Source: Coriobacteriaceae bacterium AM48-5 (GTDB lineage Bacteria > Actinomycetota > Coriobacteriia > Coriobacteriales > Coriobacteriaceae). Taken from it: a DNA stretch of 38,202 nucleotides. The notes beneath the pieces are model-generated. The model searched no databases, was not told the origin of the DNA, and saw only the letters and a list, made by a program, of their open reading frames with translations. Position numbers and translations under genes: made by a program. Positions 9,283 through 16,930 of this stretch are shown one piece after another (the first letter of the stretch is position 1; each line of letters begins with the position of its first letter). The stretch spans positions 1 to 38,202 of the forward strand of contig JAQEDJ010000021.1 of NCBI GenBank assembly GCA_027669525.1, given 5' to 3'.

Positions 9283-10488
9283 ATGAATCTGATTGATCGC
9301 AAACAGTACCTCGACTGGCTCATTTCGTGGAAAGACTCACACGTCATCAAGGTCGTTTCGGGCGTGCGAAGGTCCGGCAAATCAAAGCTATTCGAAATCT
9401 ACCGTAGCTACCTGCGCGATCATGGAATCACAGGTGACCAGGTTATATCCCTCAACTTTGAAGACCTGGAGTTCGAGTCGCTTACGTCATATAGAGCACT
9501 CTACGACTACATTTCCGCCAGACTCGTCCCCGATAAGATGAACTACGTTTTTCTGGACGAGATACAGCACGTCGAGCATTTCGAAAAAGCCGTCGACAGT
9601 CTTTTTATCAAGGACAATGTCGACCTCTACATAACCGGTTCCAACGCTTATCTGCTCTCGAGCGAGCTGGCAACTTTGCTCTCCGGCCGCTACGTAGAGC
9701 TCAAGATGCTGCCCCTATCCTTTAAAGAGTTTTGCTCGGCAAAAACCAATGACGGAAAGGCTCCCACCCAGCTGTTTGACGAGTACATCACCAGGGGTTC
9801 CTTTCCCTTTATCGCCGAGACGGGCATCCAAGGCCACCAGGCGCGCGACTACCTCATGAGCCTCTACGACACCATAGTCATACGGGACGTTATCGAACGC
9901 TTGAAGGTCTCAGACGTCCCGACCCTGCGCGATATCACCAAATTCCTACTCCATAGCATTGGAAACCGGATCTCGATTAAAAAAATCTCCGACACGCTCT
10001 CGTCCAACGGCAACAAAACCGACCAGAAAACCGTAGCCAAGTACCTCAAAGGCTTAACAGACAGCCTTGTGCTGTACTTAGCTCCGCGCTATAACGTGCG
10101 TGGTCGGCAGCTTCTTTCAACAAACGGCAAATACTACGCCGTTGACCTTGGACTTAGAGGCGCTCTTGTCAAAACCCAAAGCAGCGATATCGGTCATATC
10201 CTCGAAAATGTTGTTTATCTCGAGCTCCTACGCCGTGGATACGACGTCTACGTGGGCGATATCGACGGCTGGGAAATCGATTTTGTTGCCCTAAACTCAG
10301 ACGAGACAGCCTATTTTCAGGTTTCAGCCACAACCCTCGACGAAACCACCCTCAATCGAGAGTTGGCCCCCTTTAAGAAAGTCCGAGACAACTACCCCAA
10401 GACGCTTCTTACGCTCGACACGCTGTTTGCGGACGCGAACTACGAAGGAGTCCGCAAGCGCAACGTGATCGACTGGCTTCTGGAGTAA
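9283..10488 (+). CDS. AAA_14 / DUF4143 ATP-binding protein
   Basis: The 401-residue protein has an N-terminal P-loop ATPase (Walker A GVRRSGKSKL at about 29, Walker B YVFLDEIQHV at about 88, sensor ITGSNAYLLSSEL). The C-terminal DUF4143 domain ends in a PD-(D/E)XK-like core (ILENVVYLELLRRGYDVYVG, GWEIDFVALN, AYFQVSAT). Family members are widespread, patchily distributed and of unclear role; a nuclease-like function is inferred from the C-terminal fold only. The start has AAAGGGG 6 bases upstream. The gene is monocistronic, has an A/T-rich promoter and less GC-biased codons than its neighbours, which fits horizontal acquisition. It is intact. Confidence 0.85.
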   Translation: MNLIDRKQYLDWLISWKDSHVIKVVSGVRRSGKSKLFEIYRSYLRDHGITGDQVISLNFEDLEFESLTSYRALYDYISARLVPDKMNYVFLDEIQHVEHFEKAVDSLFIKDNVDLYITGSNAYLLSSELATLLSGRYVELKMLPLSFKEFCSAKTNDGKAPTQLFDEYITRGSFPFIAETGIQGHQARDYLMSLYDTIVIRDVIERLKVSDVPTLRDITKFLLHSIGNRISIKKISDTLSSNGNKTDQKTVAKYLKGLTDSLVLYLAPRYNVRGRQLLSTNGKYYAVDLGLRGALVKTQSSDIGHILENVVYLELLRRGYDVYVGDIDGWEIDFVALNSDETAYFQVSATTLDETTLNRELAPFKKVRDNYPKTLLTLDTLFADANYEGVRKRNVIDWLLE

Positions 10489-10557
10489 CTTGTAGCGTCA
10501 TAACCCTCCACCAGCTCCTTACCAAGGCCGCAGCCCCAGTCGCTTGAAGCACAATGT

Positions 10558-10600
10558 CCCTCTTATCGGCCAAAACAGCAATCTTGGCGTGATAAGAGGG
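10558..10600. repeat. Perfect 10-bp hairpin between ATPase and HAD genes
   Basis: CCCTCTTATC and GATAAGAGGG pair, with an inner GCCAA/TTGGC pair inside the loop. It lies between the convergent ATPase (stop 10488) and HAD (stop 10690) genes. There is no T run; it may be a REP-like element or a 3'-end hairpin. Confidence 0.6.
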
Positions 10601-10689
10601 GCTGACTGCGTCAGCGCCTCCACGCAGGCGCCGTTACCGTCACCGTCCTGCGGGATCGGGCGCGGGGCATGGCGACTCGCGTGCAAACG

Positions 10690-11340
10690 CTAGCGCACGG
10701 CCTTGACCGCCGCCGTCAGATCGAACAGCGTATCGAGCACGGCCTCGCAGCCGTCCACCACGTCCTGCGGCAGCGGCACGATATCGGGGACGGCAAAGAC
10801 GTGGCAGCCGGCCGTGATGCCCGAGACGCAGCCGTTGCGGGAATCCTCGACCACGGCGCACTCCTCGGGGGCAAAGCCCGCGCGCTCGCAGGCGAGCAGG
10901 TACATCTCGGGATCGGGCTTGCCGTGCACGACGTCCTCGCCGCAGGTCACCGTCTCAAACTTGTCAAAGAGGCCGACCGTCTTAAGGTTGCGCTCGGCGG
11001 TAACGTGGCGCGACGACGTCGCGAGGCCCACGTGATAGCCCGCAGCCAGCAGCTCGTCCAGGCACTCGGCAGCGCCAGCCTTAAGCTCCAGATCGGTCTT
11101 GACCATCTCGTCGCGAATCTCCTTATGGCGACGATAGATTGCCTCAGCGGTTTCGCTGCTGTCGTAATGCTCCTCAAGGATGCCCATGACATCGGGCAGC
11201 GTACGACCGATAAACTGATGGATCAGCGCATCATCAATCGCGAATCCCAGCTCGGCCGCGCCCGCCTTCCACGCCTTGATACCCAAACGCTCGGTGTCGA
11301 CCAGCGTTCCGTCCATGTCAAAAATAACGGCCTTGATCAT
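10690..11340 (-). CDS. HAD-family phosphatase, paralog 1
   Basis: This 216-residue hydrolase belongs to HAD subfamily IA, the beta-phosphoglucomutase/phosphatase-like group. Motif I is FDMDGTLVD (nucleophile Asp at residue 8), with a helical cap (residues 15-80), motif II LATSSRHV and motif III/IV GKPDPEMYLLA...VVEDSRNGCVSG. Such enzymes dephosphorylate sugar phosphates, but the substrate cannot be read from sequence. The start ATG 11340 is preceded by GGGGGA, and the sequence before it is not conserved as protein. It is near-identical to the second HAD gene at 12963-13613. The A/T-rich upstream segment with TATATAACGTATATA (about 11400-11420) is also shared, so the promoter was copied too. 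Confidence 0.9.
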   Translation of the reverse strand: MIKAVIFDMDGTLVDTERLGIKAWKAGAAELGFAIDDALIHQFIGRTLPDVMGILEEHYDSSETAEAIYRRHKEIRDEMVKTDLELKAGAAECLDELLAAGYHVGLATSSRHVTAERNLKTVGLFDKFETVTCGEDVVHGKPDPEMYLLACERAGFAPEECAVVEDSRNGCVSGITAGCHVFAVPDIVPLPQDVVDGCEAVLDTLFDLTAAVKAVR

Positions 11341-11513
11341 ATCGGTCCCCCATCTCTTCGCGCTGCTGTACTCCCGCAACTTTACCGCACCTGTAAACTT
11401 GTATATAACGTATATAGCATATTGCACTTTCGTTACATAGATAGAAGTCTTATGACAAGCGGCTCGGTAGGATTATAGTTTTCGACCGAGTACTCAACGG
11501 CAAGGATCGATTC

Positions 11514-12392
11514 ATGCTTTCAGACACCACCGCACCTGCAGAGGGGCTTCAGGACAAACTCACAGCGCTCGAGCAGCTGCTTTTGGCATACGGACGCGTC
11601 GCCATCGGCTTTTCCGGTGGCGTCGACAGCAGCTTTTTGGCCGCGGTCTGCGCCCGCATCATGCCCACCAGCACGCTTCTCGTTCACCTCACCACGCCGC
11701 TCATCGGCACGCCCGAGCAGGCTTCGTTTGAGCGGGCGGTTGACGGGCAGGCCGATGAGGGGCCGCATTTTAAGCTCCCCGTGCTCAATCTTTCGGTCGA
11801 TCAGCTGCGGCTCCCCCAAGTAGCCTGCAACGATGCCGACCGCTGCTACCACTGCAAGCGCGCCGGCTTTACCGCCATCGTCAACCACGCCAAGTCGTTG
11901 GGCTTTCCCACCGTCATCGACGGCAGCAACGCAAGCGACCGCGGCGACTACCGCCCCGGCATGCGCGCCGCCCAGGAGCTCGGCGTGCGCTCGCCGCTTA
12001 TGGAGGTCGGCTTTACCAAGGACGAGGAGCGCGAGTTGCTGCGCGCCTGGGAATACCCCGTCTGGAACCTGCCGGCAGGAGCCTGCCTGGCCACGCGTGT
12101 CCCCACGGGCGAGGAGCTCACGCGCGAGAAGGTCGATGTAATCCGCGCCTGCGAGGACTACCTGCACGACCTTGGCCTGGACCAGGTCCGCGCACGCCTC
12201 GTCGGCGGCTGCATGCATATCGAGGCCGCGCCGGCAGACGTCGCCAAGATCGCCGCCCTCGGCAGCACCGCGGTCAACGACGAGGGCAAGGCCCCACTTC
12301 CCGCCGCCATCGAATCTGCCCTGCGTAACCTAGGCTGCGGCCATATCTCCCCCGAGGTCACCCCCTACATCCACGGCAACATGAACCAGTAA
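11514..12392 (+). CDS. larE: LarE-type ATP-dependent sacrificial sulfur transferase
   Basis: LarE adenylates and thiolates a pyridinium dicarboxylate precursor of the nickel-pincer cofactor used by lactate racemase and related enzymes. The 292-residue protein has the PP-loop FSGGVDSS (about residue 33), the conserved DRCYHCKRAGF segment (about 109) and PAGACLATRVPTGEEL (about 190). Its Cys matches the sacrificial Cys of the Lactobacillus enzyme. AAGGA precedes the ATG by 7 bases. No larA, larB or larC is nearby, so it works with genes elsewhere or has another sulfur-transfer role. It sits between two duplicated HAD genes, and its stop codon merges with repeat copy 3. Confidence 0.9.
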   Translation: MLSDTTAPAEGLQDKLTALEQLLLAYGRVAIGFSGGVDSSFLAAVCARIMPTSTLLVHLTTPLIGTPEQASFERAVDGQADEGPHFKLPVLNLSVDQLRLPQVACNDADRCYHCKRAGFTAIVNHAKSLGFPTVIDGSNASDRGDYRPGMRAAQELGVRSPLMEVGFTKDEERELLRAWEYPVWNLPAGACLATRVPTGEELTREKVDVIRACEDYLHDLGLDQVRARLVGGCMHIEAAPADVAKIAALGSTAVNDEGKAPLPAAIESALRNLGCGHISPEVTPYIHGNMNQ

Positions 12393-12436
12393 CCTACCAA
12401 AAAGGGACAGGTTTATTTTGGCAGGTTTTATCTGGG
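12392..12436 (+). repeat. Dispersed 45-bp palindromic repeat, copy 3
   Basis: This copy reads ACCTACC at the left arm (one mismatch) and TTTTGGCAGGTTTTATCTGGG at the right. It begins on the last A of the larE stop codon, just as copy 1 begins on that of the GntR gene, and can serve as the larE terminator. Confidence 0.9.
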
Positions 12437-12454
12437 GAAATATCGCAGGGCAAC

Positions 12455-12499
12455 CGCCTCTCTAGCATCCATCTATCTTTGAGAGACACTAGAGAGGCG
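12455..12499. repeat. CTCTCTAG hairpin 1
   Basis: CGCCTCTCTAG pairs perfectly with CTAGAGAGGCG (11 bp) around a 23-base loop. It is part of a field of TTAGAGAGA-type motifs running to 12800. Confidence 0.7.
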
Positions 12500-12511
12500 A
12501 CTCAGCCACAT

Positions 12512-12796
12512 CTACCTCTTCCGATAGCGGCGGTTGCGGCTCGCCGATGAACCCATTACTTCAATGAGTCCTTTATCCGCCATTTTTGGCAGATGGTAAC
12601 GGACGGACGAAAGCTGGCGTTCCGTCTCTCTAGACAAGGTGCTTATCTCTCTAACTTTAAAGAGATAAGCACCTTGTCTAGAGAGGCATTTAGAGAGATG
12701 CATCGAATTCGCTGCTAGATAGCCTAAGGCCATCTCTCTAACCGAGCTTCCCGTTAGAGAGACATTTAGAGAGACGAGCGTAATCTCTCTAACCAT
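12512..12796 (-). pseudogene. Winged-helix gene fragment embedded in TTAGAGAGA repeats
   Basis: The open frame gives 94 residues. Only the last 45 look like protein: ETERQLSSVRYHLPKMADKG and NRRYRKR resemble the end of a winged helix-turn-helix, as at the C-terminus of Fic or AlbA/RecG-like regulators. The N-terminal half is a translation of repeated TTAGAGAGA units and contains a perfect 25-bp inverted repeat at 12626-12685. A GGAG lies 4 bases before the ATG, so expression is possible, but a truncated or decayed gene is more likely. Confidence 0.4.
12626..12685. repeat. Perfect 25-bp inverted repeat (CTCTCTAG hairpin 2)
   Basis: Arms 12626-12650 and 12661-12685 are exact reverse complements, starting CTCTCTAGACAAGG and ending in CTAGAGAG, around a 10-base loop. 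The outer 8 bases are shared with hairpin 1 at 12455. It lies inside the small open frame 12512-12796. Confidence 0.8.
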
Positions 12797-12863
12797 GGGC
12801 TCCGCTCTTTAAAGCGTACACATCCCAACCGTGCCATAAGTTGCGGCGGGCATTACCCCGCCA

Positions 12864-12908
12864 ACCCGCCAAAAAGGGACAGGTTTATTTTGGCAGGTTT
12901 TATCTGGG
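12864..12908 (+). repeat. Dispersed 45-bp palindromic repeat, copy 4
   Basis: The left arm is ACCCGCCAAAA and the right arm TTTTGGCAGGT, one mismatch, same GGGACAGG loop and TTTATCTGGG tail. It lies 54 bases downstream of the stop of HAD paralog 2. Confidence 0.9.
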
Positions 12909-12962
12909 AAAACGCAAGCGGGGCCACGCCGAAGCCACCGTCATCAGCCTCGGCGCATACCT

Positions 12963-13613
12963 TTAGCGCACGGCCCTGACCGCCGCCGTCAGATCGAACA
13001 GTGTATCGAGCACGGCCTCGCAGCCCTCCGCCACGTCCTGCGGAAGCGGCACGATGTCGGGAACGGCAAAGACATGACAGCCGGCCGCGATGCCAGAGAC
13101 GCAGCCGTTGCGTGAGTCCTCGACCACGGCGCACTCCTCGGGAGCAAAGCCCGCGCGCTCGCAGGCGAGCAGGTAGATCTCGGGATCGGGCTTGCCGTTC
13201 AGGGTATCCTCGTTACAGGTCACCGTCTCAAACTTGTCAAAGAGGCCGACCGTCTTTAGGTTGCGCTCGGCCGCAACGCGGTGCGACGACGTCGCAAGGC
13301 CCACGTGATAGCCCGCAGCCAGCAGTTCGTCCAGGCACTCGGCGGCGCCGGCCTTAAGCTCCAGATCGGTCTTGACCATCTCGTCGAGAGCATCCCTGTA
13401 GTGGGCTTCGACCGTCTCGACGATTTCGCGGCTGCCGTAATGCTCCTCAAGGATGTCCCTGACATCAGGCATCGAGCGACCGATAAACTGATGGACCAGC
13501 GCATCATCAATCGCAATCCCCAGCTCGGCAGCGCCCACCTTCCATGCGCTCATGTCCAAACGCTCGGTATCGACCAGCGTTCCGTCCATGTCAAAAATGA
13601 CAGCCTTGATCAT
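12963..13613 (-). CDS. HAD-family phosphatase, paralog 2
   Basis: The 216-residue product is the same length as paralog 1 and differs at scattered positions, mainly in the cap (residues about 20-75, for example MSAWKVGAAELGIAIDDALV). Motifs I-IV are intact (FDMDGTLVD, LATSSHRV, GKPDPEIYLLA, VVEDSRNG). The cap changes suggest a shifted substrate range. The ATG at 13613 has GGGGAC upstream. The region before it repeats the TATATAACGTATATA segment of paralog 1. The next gene on this strand upstream is EIIA, separated by a repeat and a hairpin, so it is probably expressed from its own promoter. Confidence 0.9.
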   Translation of the reverse strand: MIKAVIFDMDGTLVDTERLDMSAWKVGAAELGIAIDDALVHQFIGRSMPDVRDILEEHYGSREIVETVEAHYRDALDEMVKTDLELKAGAAECLDELLAAGYHVGLATSSHRVAAERNLKTVGLFDKFETVTCNEDTLNGKPDPEIYLLACERAGFAPEECAVVEDSRNGCVSGIAAGCHVFAVPDIVPLPQDVAEGCEAVLDTLFDLTAAVRAVR

Positions 13614-13696
13614 ATCGGTCCCCTTCGCCGGCTTGTATTGCCGCCACTCTACCACACTATCCAACTTGTATATAACGTATATATCATATCGCGCCA

Positions 13697-13741
13697 ACCT
13701 GCTGAAAAGGGACAGGTTTATTTTGGCAGGTTTTATCTGGG
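13697..13741 (+). repeat. Dispersed 45-bp palindromic repeat, copy 5
   Basis: The left arm is ACCTGCTGAAAA, diverged at two or three positions, and the right arm and TTTATCTGGG tail are intact. It lies immediately upstream of the HAD paralog 2 promoter region. Confidence 0.85.
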
Positions 13742-13753
13742 GAAACGCAGACA

Positions 13754-13786
13754 GGGCCGCGACGCCTATAGCGTCGCGGCCCTTTT
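13754..13786. terminator. GC hairpin after the sugar operon
   Basis: GGGCCGCGACGC pairs with GCGTCGCGGCCC (12 bp) around 5 bases. The T run (TTTT) is on the plus side, but no plus gene enters here. It lies 40 bases beyond the EIIA stop and is probably the end of the minus-strand operon. Confidence 0.6.
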
Positions 13787-13825
13787 CCTTGGAGAAGGAT
13801 CGATTAATGGAACGGAGAGCCCGTT

Positions 13826-14277
13826 CTAGCCCTCGAGCCCGGCGTTGATGAGCTCGGCAATCTCGACAGGATCGGTGCTTTCGCGCACCCTGTCACGGAA
13901 GCCAGCATCCATCAGCATCACGGCAGCCTTGGAGAGCAGACGCAGGTGCGTGGTTCCCGCTTCGCCGGCGGCACGTACAGCGCGAGCGCCACATCGACGG
14001 GCACGCCATCAAAGCTCGGCCACTCAACAGGCTCGGACAGCTTGAGCACGGCCACGCCCGGCGTATGGATCGCATCGCTCTTGGCATGCGGAACGGCAAA
14101 ACCGGCGACGAGGCCAGTCTCGGCCTCGTTTTCGCGAGCAATAAAAGCCGCCTCTACAGCAGACGCGTCATCGGCAAAACCAAGCTCAACAGCCTGCTCG
14201 GACAGATAATGCAGCGCGTCCTCGCGCGAGGCGGCGGCGTAGCCAATCGTCACTTGGTTGGCAGATACAAACCCCAT
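13826..14277 (-). CDS. PTS EIIA component, fructose/mannitol type (one frameshift)
   Basis: EIIA passes phosphate from HPr to EIIB. The repaired 150-residue protein carries the active-site His in GFAVPHAKSDAIHTPG (about residue 65) and the usual N-terminal REDALHYLSEQAVE and C-terminal EIAELINAGLEG helices. A break near 13973 turns VPPAGEAGTTHLRLLSKAAV into an out-of-frame tail ending early; one added base repairs it and gives a normal C-terminus. It is the last gene of the operon, 12 bases after the transketolase C subunit, and should pair with the IIBC protein encoded first in the operon. Confidence 0.9.
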
Positions 14278-14289
14278 GGAAAGCCTTCC

Positions 14290-15228
14290 TTACAACACGG
14301 ACCTGACCGCAGCTTCGATGCCGTCGGCGTCCAAACCGTACTTATGCAGCAAATCGACCGCAGGGCCGGACTCGCCGTACACATCGCGCACGCCGACGCG
14401 ACGCATCGGCACTGGATGCTGCTCCGCGAGCACCGAGGCAACGGCCTCGCCAAGACCACCGATAATCGAATGCTCCTCGGCGGTGACCACGCGACCGGTC
14501 TTCTTGGCGCTGGCAACCACCAAACGCTCATCGAGCGGTTTGATCGTATGCATGTTGATGACCTCAGCATCGATGCCGTCGGCAGCGAGCGCCTCGGCAG
14601 CAGCGAGTGCCTCAGCGACCATGAGACCGCACGCGACGATCGTGACATCAGAGCCCTCCCGTACAACAACACCGCGGCCGATCTTGAACTCGTAGTCCTC
14701 GTGATCGTTGATGACCGGTGTTGCCAGGCGGCCGAAGCGCATGTAGACCGGCCCCTCAAACTCATAGGCGGCGCGCACACAGGCGCGGGCCTCGACATCG
14801 TCGGCGGGAACGACCACCGTCATACCCGGAATCGTACGCATGAGTGCGATATCCTCGCAGCACTGGTGCGTGGCGCCGTCCTCGCCCACCGAGATACCGG
14901 CGTGCGTGGCACCGATCTTAACGTTGAGATGCGGATAGCCGATGGAGTTGCGGACCTGCTCAAAGGCGCGGCCGGCGGCAAACATGGCAAAGCTGCTCGC
15001 GAAGGCAACGCGGCCGGTGGTCGCAATGCCAGCGGCAACACCCATCAGGTTGCTCTCGGCAATGCCCACATCGAAGAAGCGGTCGGGGCAGGCGGCCTTG
15101 AACTTACCGGTCTGCGTGGCGGCGGCCAGGTCAGCGTCGAGGACCACAAAGTCATCGTGCTCATTGCCCAGCTCGACGAGTGCCTCGCCGTAGCTTACGC
15201 GCGTGGCGACTTTTTTGACCTCTGCCAT
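14290..15228 (-). CDS. Transketolase, C-terminal subunit
   Basis: The 312-residue protein is the pyrimidine-binding and C-terminal half of transketolase, made as a separate chain. It contains DVGIAESNLMGVAAG with the catalytic Glu, RVAFASSFAMFAAGRAFEQ, GATHAGISVGEDGATHQ and the C-terminal domain VVASAKKTGRVVTAEEHSI. It joins the N-terminal subunit to form the thiamine-diphosphate enzyme that moves two-carbon ketol units. The start codon overlaps the N subunit stop (TAATG), so the two are translationally coupled. Split transketolases like this often belong to dedicated sugar operons rather than the general pentose phosphate route. Confidence 0.95.
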   Translation of the reverse strand: MAEVKKVATRVSYGEALVELGNEHDDFVVLDADLAAATQTGKFKAACPDRFFDVGIAESNLMGVAAGIATTGRVAFASSFAMFAAGRAFEQVRNSIGYPHLNVKIGATHAGISVGEDGATHQCCEDIALMRTIPGMTVVVPADDVEARACVRAAYEFEGPVYMRFGRLATPVINDHEDYEFKIGRGVVVREGSDVTIVACGLMVAEALAAAEALAADGIDAEVINMHTIKPLDERLVVASAKKTGRVVTAEEHSIIGGLGEAVASVLAEQHPVPMRRVGVRDVYGESGPAVDLLHKYGLDADGIEAAVRSVL

Positions 15229-16058
15229 TAGAGTTCCTCTCCTGCTGCCGCGAGCTCGGCCATGGCCTGCTCAAACTGCTCGTCATTGGGCGCCTTGCCA
15301 TGCCAGCCAACCTGGTTCTCCATAAAGGAAACGCCTTTGCCCTTCACCGTCTCGGCGATGATAGCGACGGGCGCGCCGGTCACCTCGCGAGCTTCGGCGA
15401 AAGCCGCCTCAATCTGCGCCATGTCGTTGCCATCGGCTAGCTCTATCACATGCCACTTAAAGGCGCGGAACTTGTCGGCAAGCGGCATGGCCGAGTTGAC
15501 TTCATCGATCGTGCCGTCAATCTGCAAGCCGTTGTGGTCGACGACGGCAACAAGATTGTCGAGCGCATGGTTGCCGGCAAACATAGCCGCCTCCCACACC
15601 TGGCCTTCCTCGCACTCACCGTCGCCCAGCAACGTGTAGACACGGTAGCTGTCGCCCCAGTGCTTAGCGGCAAGCGCCATTCCAACTGCAGCAGAGATGC
15701 CCTGACCGAGCGAGCCGGTGGACATATCGATGCCTGGGGTATCGTTCATGTTGGGATGGCCCTGCAGTCGGCTGCCAATATGGCGGAGCGTCTCGAGCTC
15801 TTCGACGGGAAAATAGCCGCGATTTGCCAACACCGAATACAGGCCCGGCGCCGCGTGACCCTTGGAGAGCACAAAGCGGTCGCGATCGGCCTTGTGAGGG
15901 TCGGCAGGATCGATATTCATTTCCTCAAAGTACAGATACGTCATGATGTCGGCTGCACCGAGCGATCCACCCGGATGTCCCGACTTGGCCGCGTGAACCG
16001 CAGTCACGACACCCTTCCTGACCTCATTGGCGACCTTCGCCAGCTCCTGGTTGGTCAT
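15228..16058 (-). CDS. Transketolase, N-terminal subunit
   Basis: The 276-residue protein is the ThDP-binding half, with HAAKSGHPGGSLGAADIM, SKGHAAPGLYSVL, GSLGQGISAAVGMALA and the GDG...N motif (LGDGECEEGQVWEA to VDHNGLQIDG). AGAGGAA precedes ATG 16058; the in-frame extension to 16160 lies in the gap after transaldolase and is not protein-like. Together with the C subunit it makes a full transketolase. Confidence 0.95.
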   Translation of the reverse strand: MTNQELAKVANEVRKGVVTAVHAAKSGHPGGSLGAADIMTYLYFEEMNIDPADPHKADRDRFVLSKGHAAPGLYSVLANRGYFPVEELETLRHIGSRLQGHPNMNDTPGIDMSTGSLGQGISAAVGMALAAKHWGDSYRVYTLLGDGECEEGQVWEAAMFAGNHALDNLVAVVDHNGLQIDGTIDEVNSAMPLADKFRAFKWHVIELADGNDMAQIEAAFAEAREVTGAPVAIIAETVKGKGVSFMENQVGWHGKAPNDEQFEQAMAELAAAGEEL

Positions 16059-16122
16059 ACGAATTCCTCTCTTGAGAACAACCCCGGCACCGGATGGCGC
16101 GATGCCGAGGGCAACCCGGTCG

Positions 16123-16805
16123 TTAAGCCTGAGCGACGACCTTCTGCCAGTCAGCCTCAAAAGAGGCGAGGCCCTGGTCGGTCAGCGGGTGATGCAGGCA
16201 CTTCTTGAGAGCGGCCATGGGCACGGTCGCGATGTCGGCACCAAGAAGAGCCGCCTGGGTCACGTGGTTGGGCGTGCGGACCGAAGCGGTGATGATCTCG
16301 ACGGTGTCGTCAACGTTCTTGCCGGTCCAGTCATAGTTCTTGATGCATGTCACGACATTGTCGAGCTGCGAGATGCCGTCCTCGGCGATGTCGTCAAAGC
16401 GGCCGACAAACGGGCTGATGTAGCGGGCACCGGCGTTGGCGGCCATGAGGCCTGCGTCGGCGAGAAAACAAGCGTCATGTTGACGCGCACGCCCGCATCG
16501 GCCAGGGCGCGGCAGGCGGCGAGGCCGGCCTCGCACACGGGAAGCTTGACCACGATGTTGGGAGCCAGGGCGGCAAGACGCTTGCCCTCCTCGATCATGC
16601 CCTCGGCAGTGGTCGCGGTGGACTCAGCAGACACGGGCAGGCCCTCGCAGAGCTCGGCAATCTTGAGCATATGGGGCTCAAAGTCGGCGAGCTTGCCGCC
16701 GGTCTTGGCGTACAGGGACGGGTTGGTGGTGACGCCGGCAAGGCAGCCCCAGCTCTTGGCCTCGGCGATCTCGTCAAGGTTGGCGGTATCGATAAAGAAC
16801 TTCAT
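16123..16805 (-). CDS. Transaldolase, TalC / fructose-6-phosphate aldolase subfamily (one frameshift)
   Basis: The repaired 227-residue protein has the short TalC form: MKFFIDTANLDEI, GVTTNPSLYAKTGG, NIVVKLPVCEAGLAACRAL with the Schiff-base Lys, then NMTLVFS and GARYISPFVGRFDDI. Members either transfer dihydroxyacetone units or split fructose-6-phosphate. The break near 16463 (TTCTC-GCCGAC) lacks one base; when added, VFSADAGLMAANAG aligns with the family without gaps. AAGGAG precedes ATG 16805. It lies in the operon between the GatZ-like gene and the transketolase. Confidence 0.93.
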
Positions 16806-16842
16806 GGTGCAAACTCCTTCTAAGGAATCCAAAACTCAAAAA

Positions 16843-16873
16843 ATAGGACAAAGGGGATGTCCCTTTGTCCTAT
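16843..16873 (-). terminator. GGACAAAGGG palindrome acting as intra-operon terminator
   Basis: ATAGGACAAAGGG and CCCTTTGTCCTAT pair perfectly (13 bp) around 5 bases. On the minus strand the second arm runs into six T, so in the operon direction it is an intrinsic terminator placed between the GatZ-like and transaldolase genes. It is also a GGAC-led palindrome like the other REP elements here, and probably tunes expression of the downstream genes. Confidence 0.6.
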
Positions 16874-16875
16874 GT

Positions 16876-16911
16876 GCCGGGCCTGCAGCTGGGACATGCC
16901 CCAGGCCCGGC
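16876..16911. repeat. Second hairpin in the GatZ-transaldolase gap
   Basis: GCCGGGCCTG pairs with CAGGCCCGGC (10 bp); the 16-base loop contains GGGACA. It lies just upstream (operon direction) of the terminator-like palindrome, so the two stems stand in tandem after the GatZ-like stop codon. Confidence 0.65.
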
Positions 16912-16930
16912 GTCGTGTAGGAAAAGCTAC

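Noticed and set aside
12450..12800. CRISPR array formed by the TTAGAGAGA motifs
   Set aside because: The motif is only about 10 bases, occurs in both orientations and at irregular distances, and there are no cas genes.
14290..16805. Sulfoquinovose-type (sulfo-transketolase or sulfo-transaldolase) pathway
   Set aside because: The split transketolase and transaldolase recall those pathways, but there is no sulfosugar isomerase, sulfolactaldehyde enzyme or sulfonate transporter, and uptake is by a PTS.
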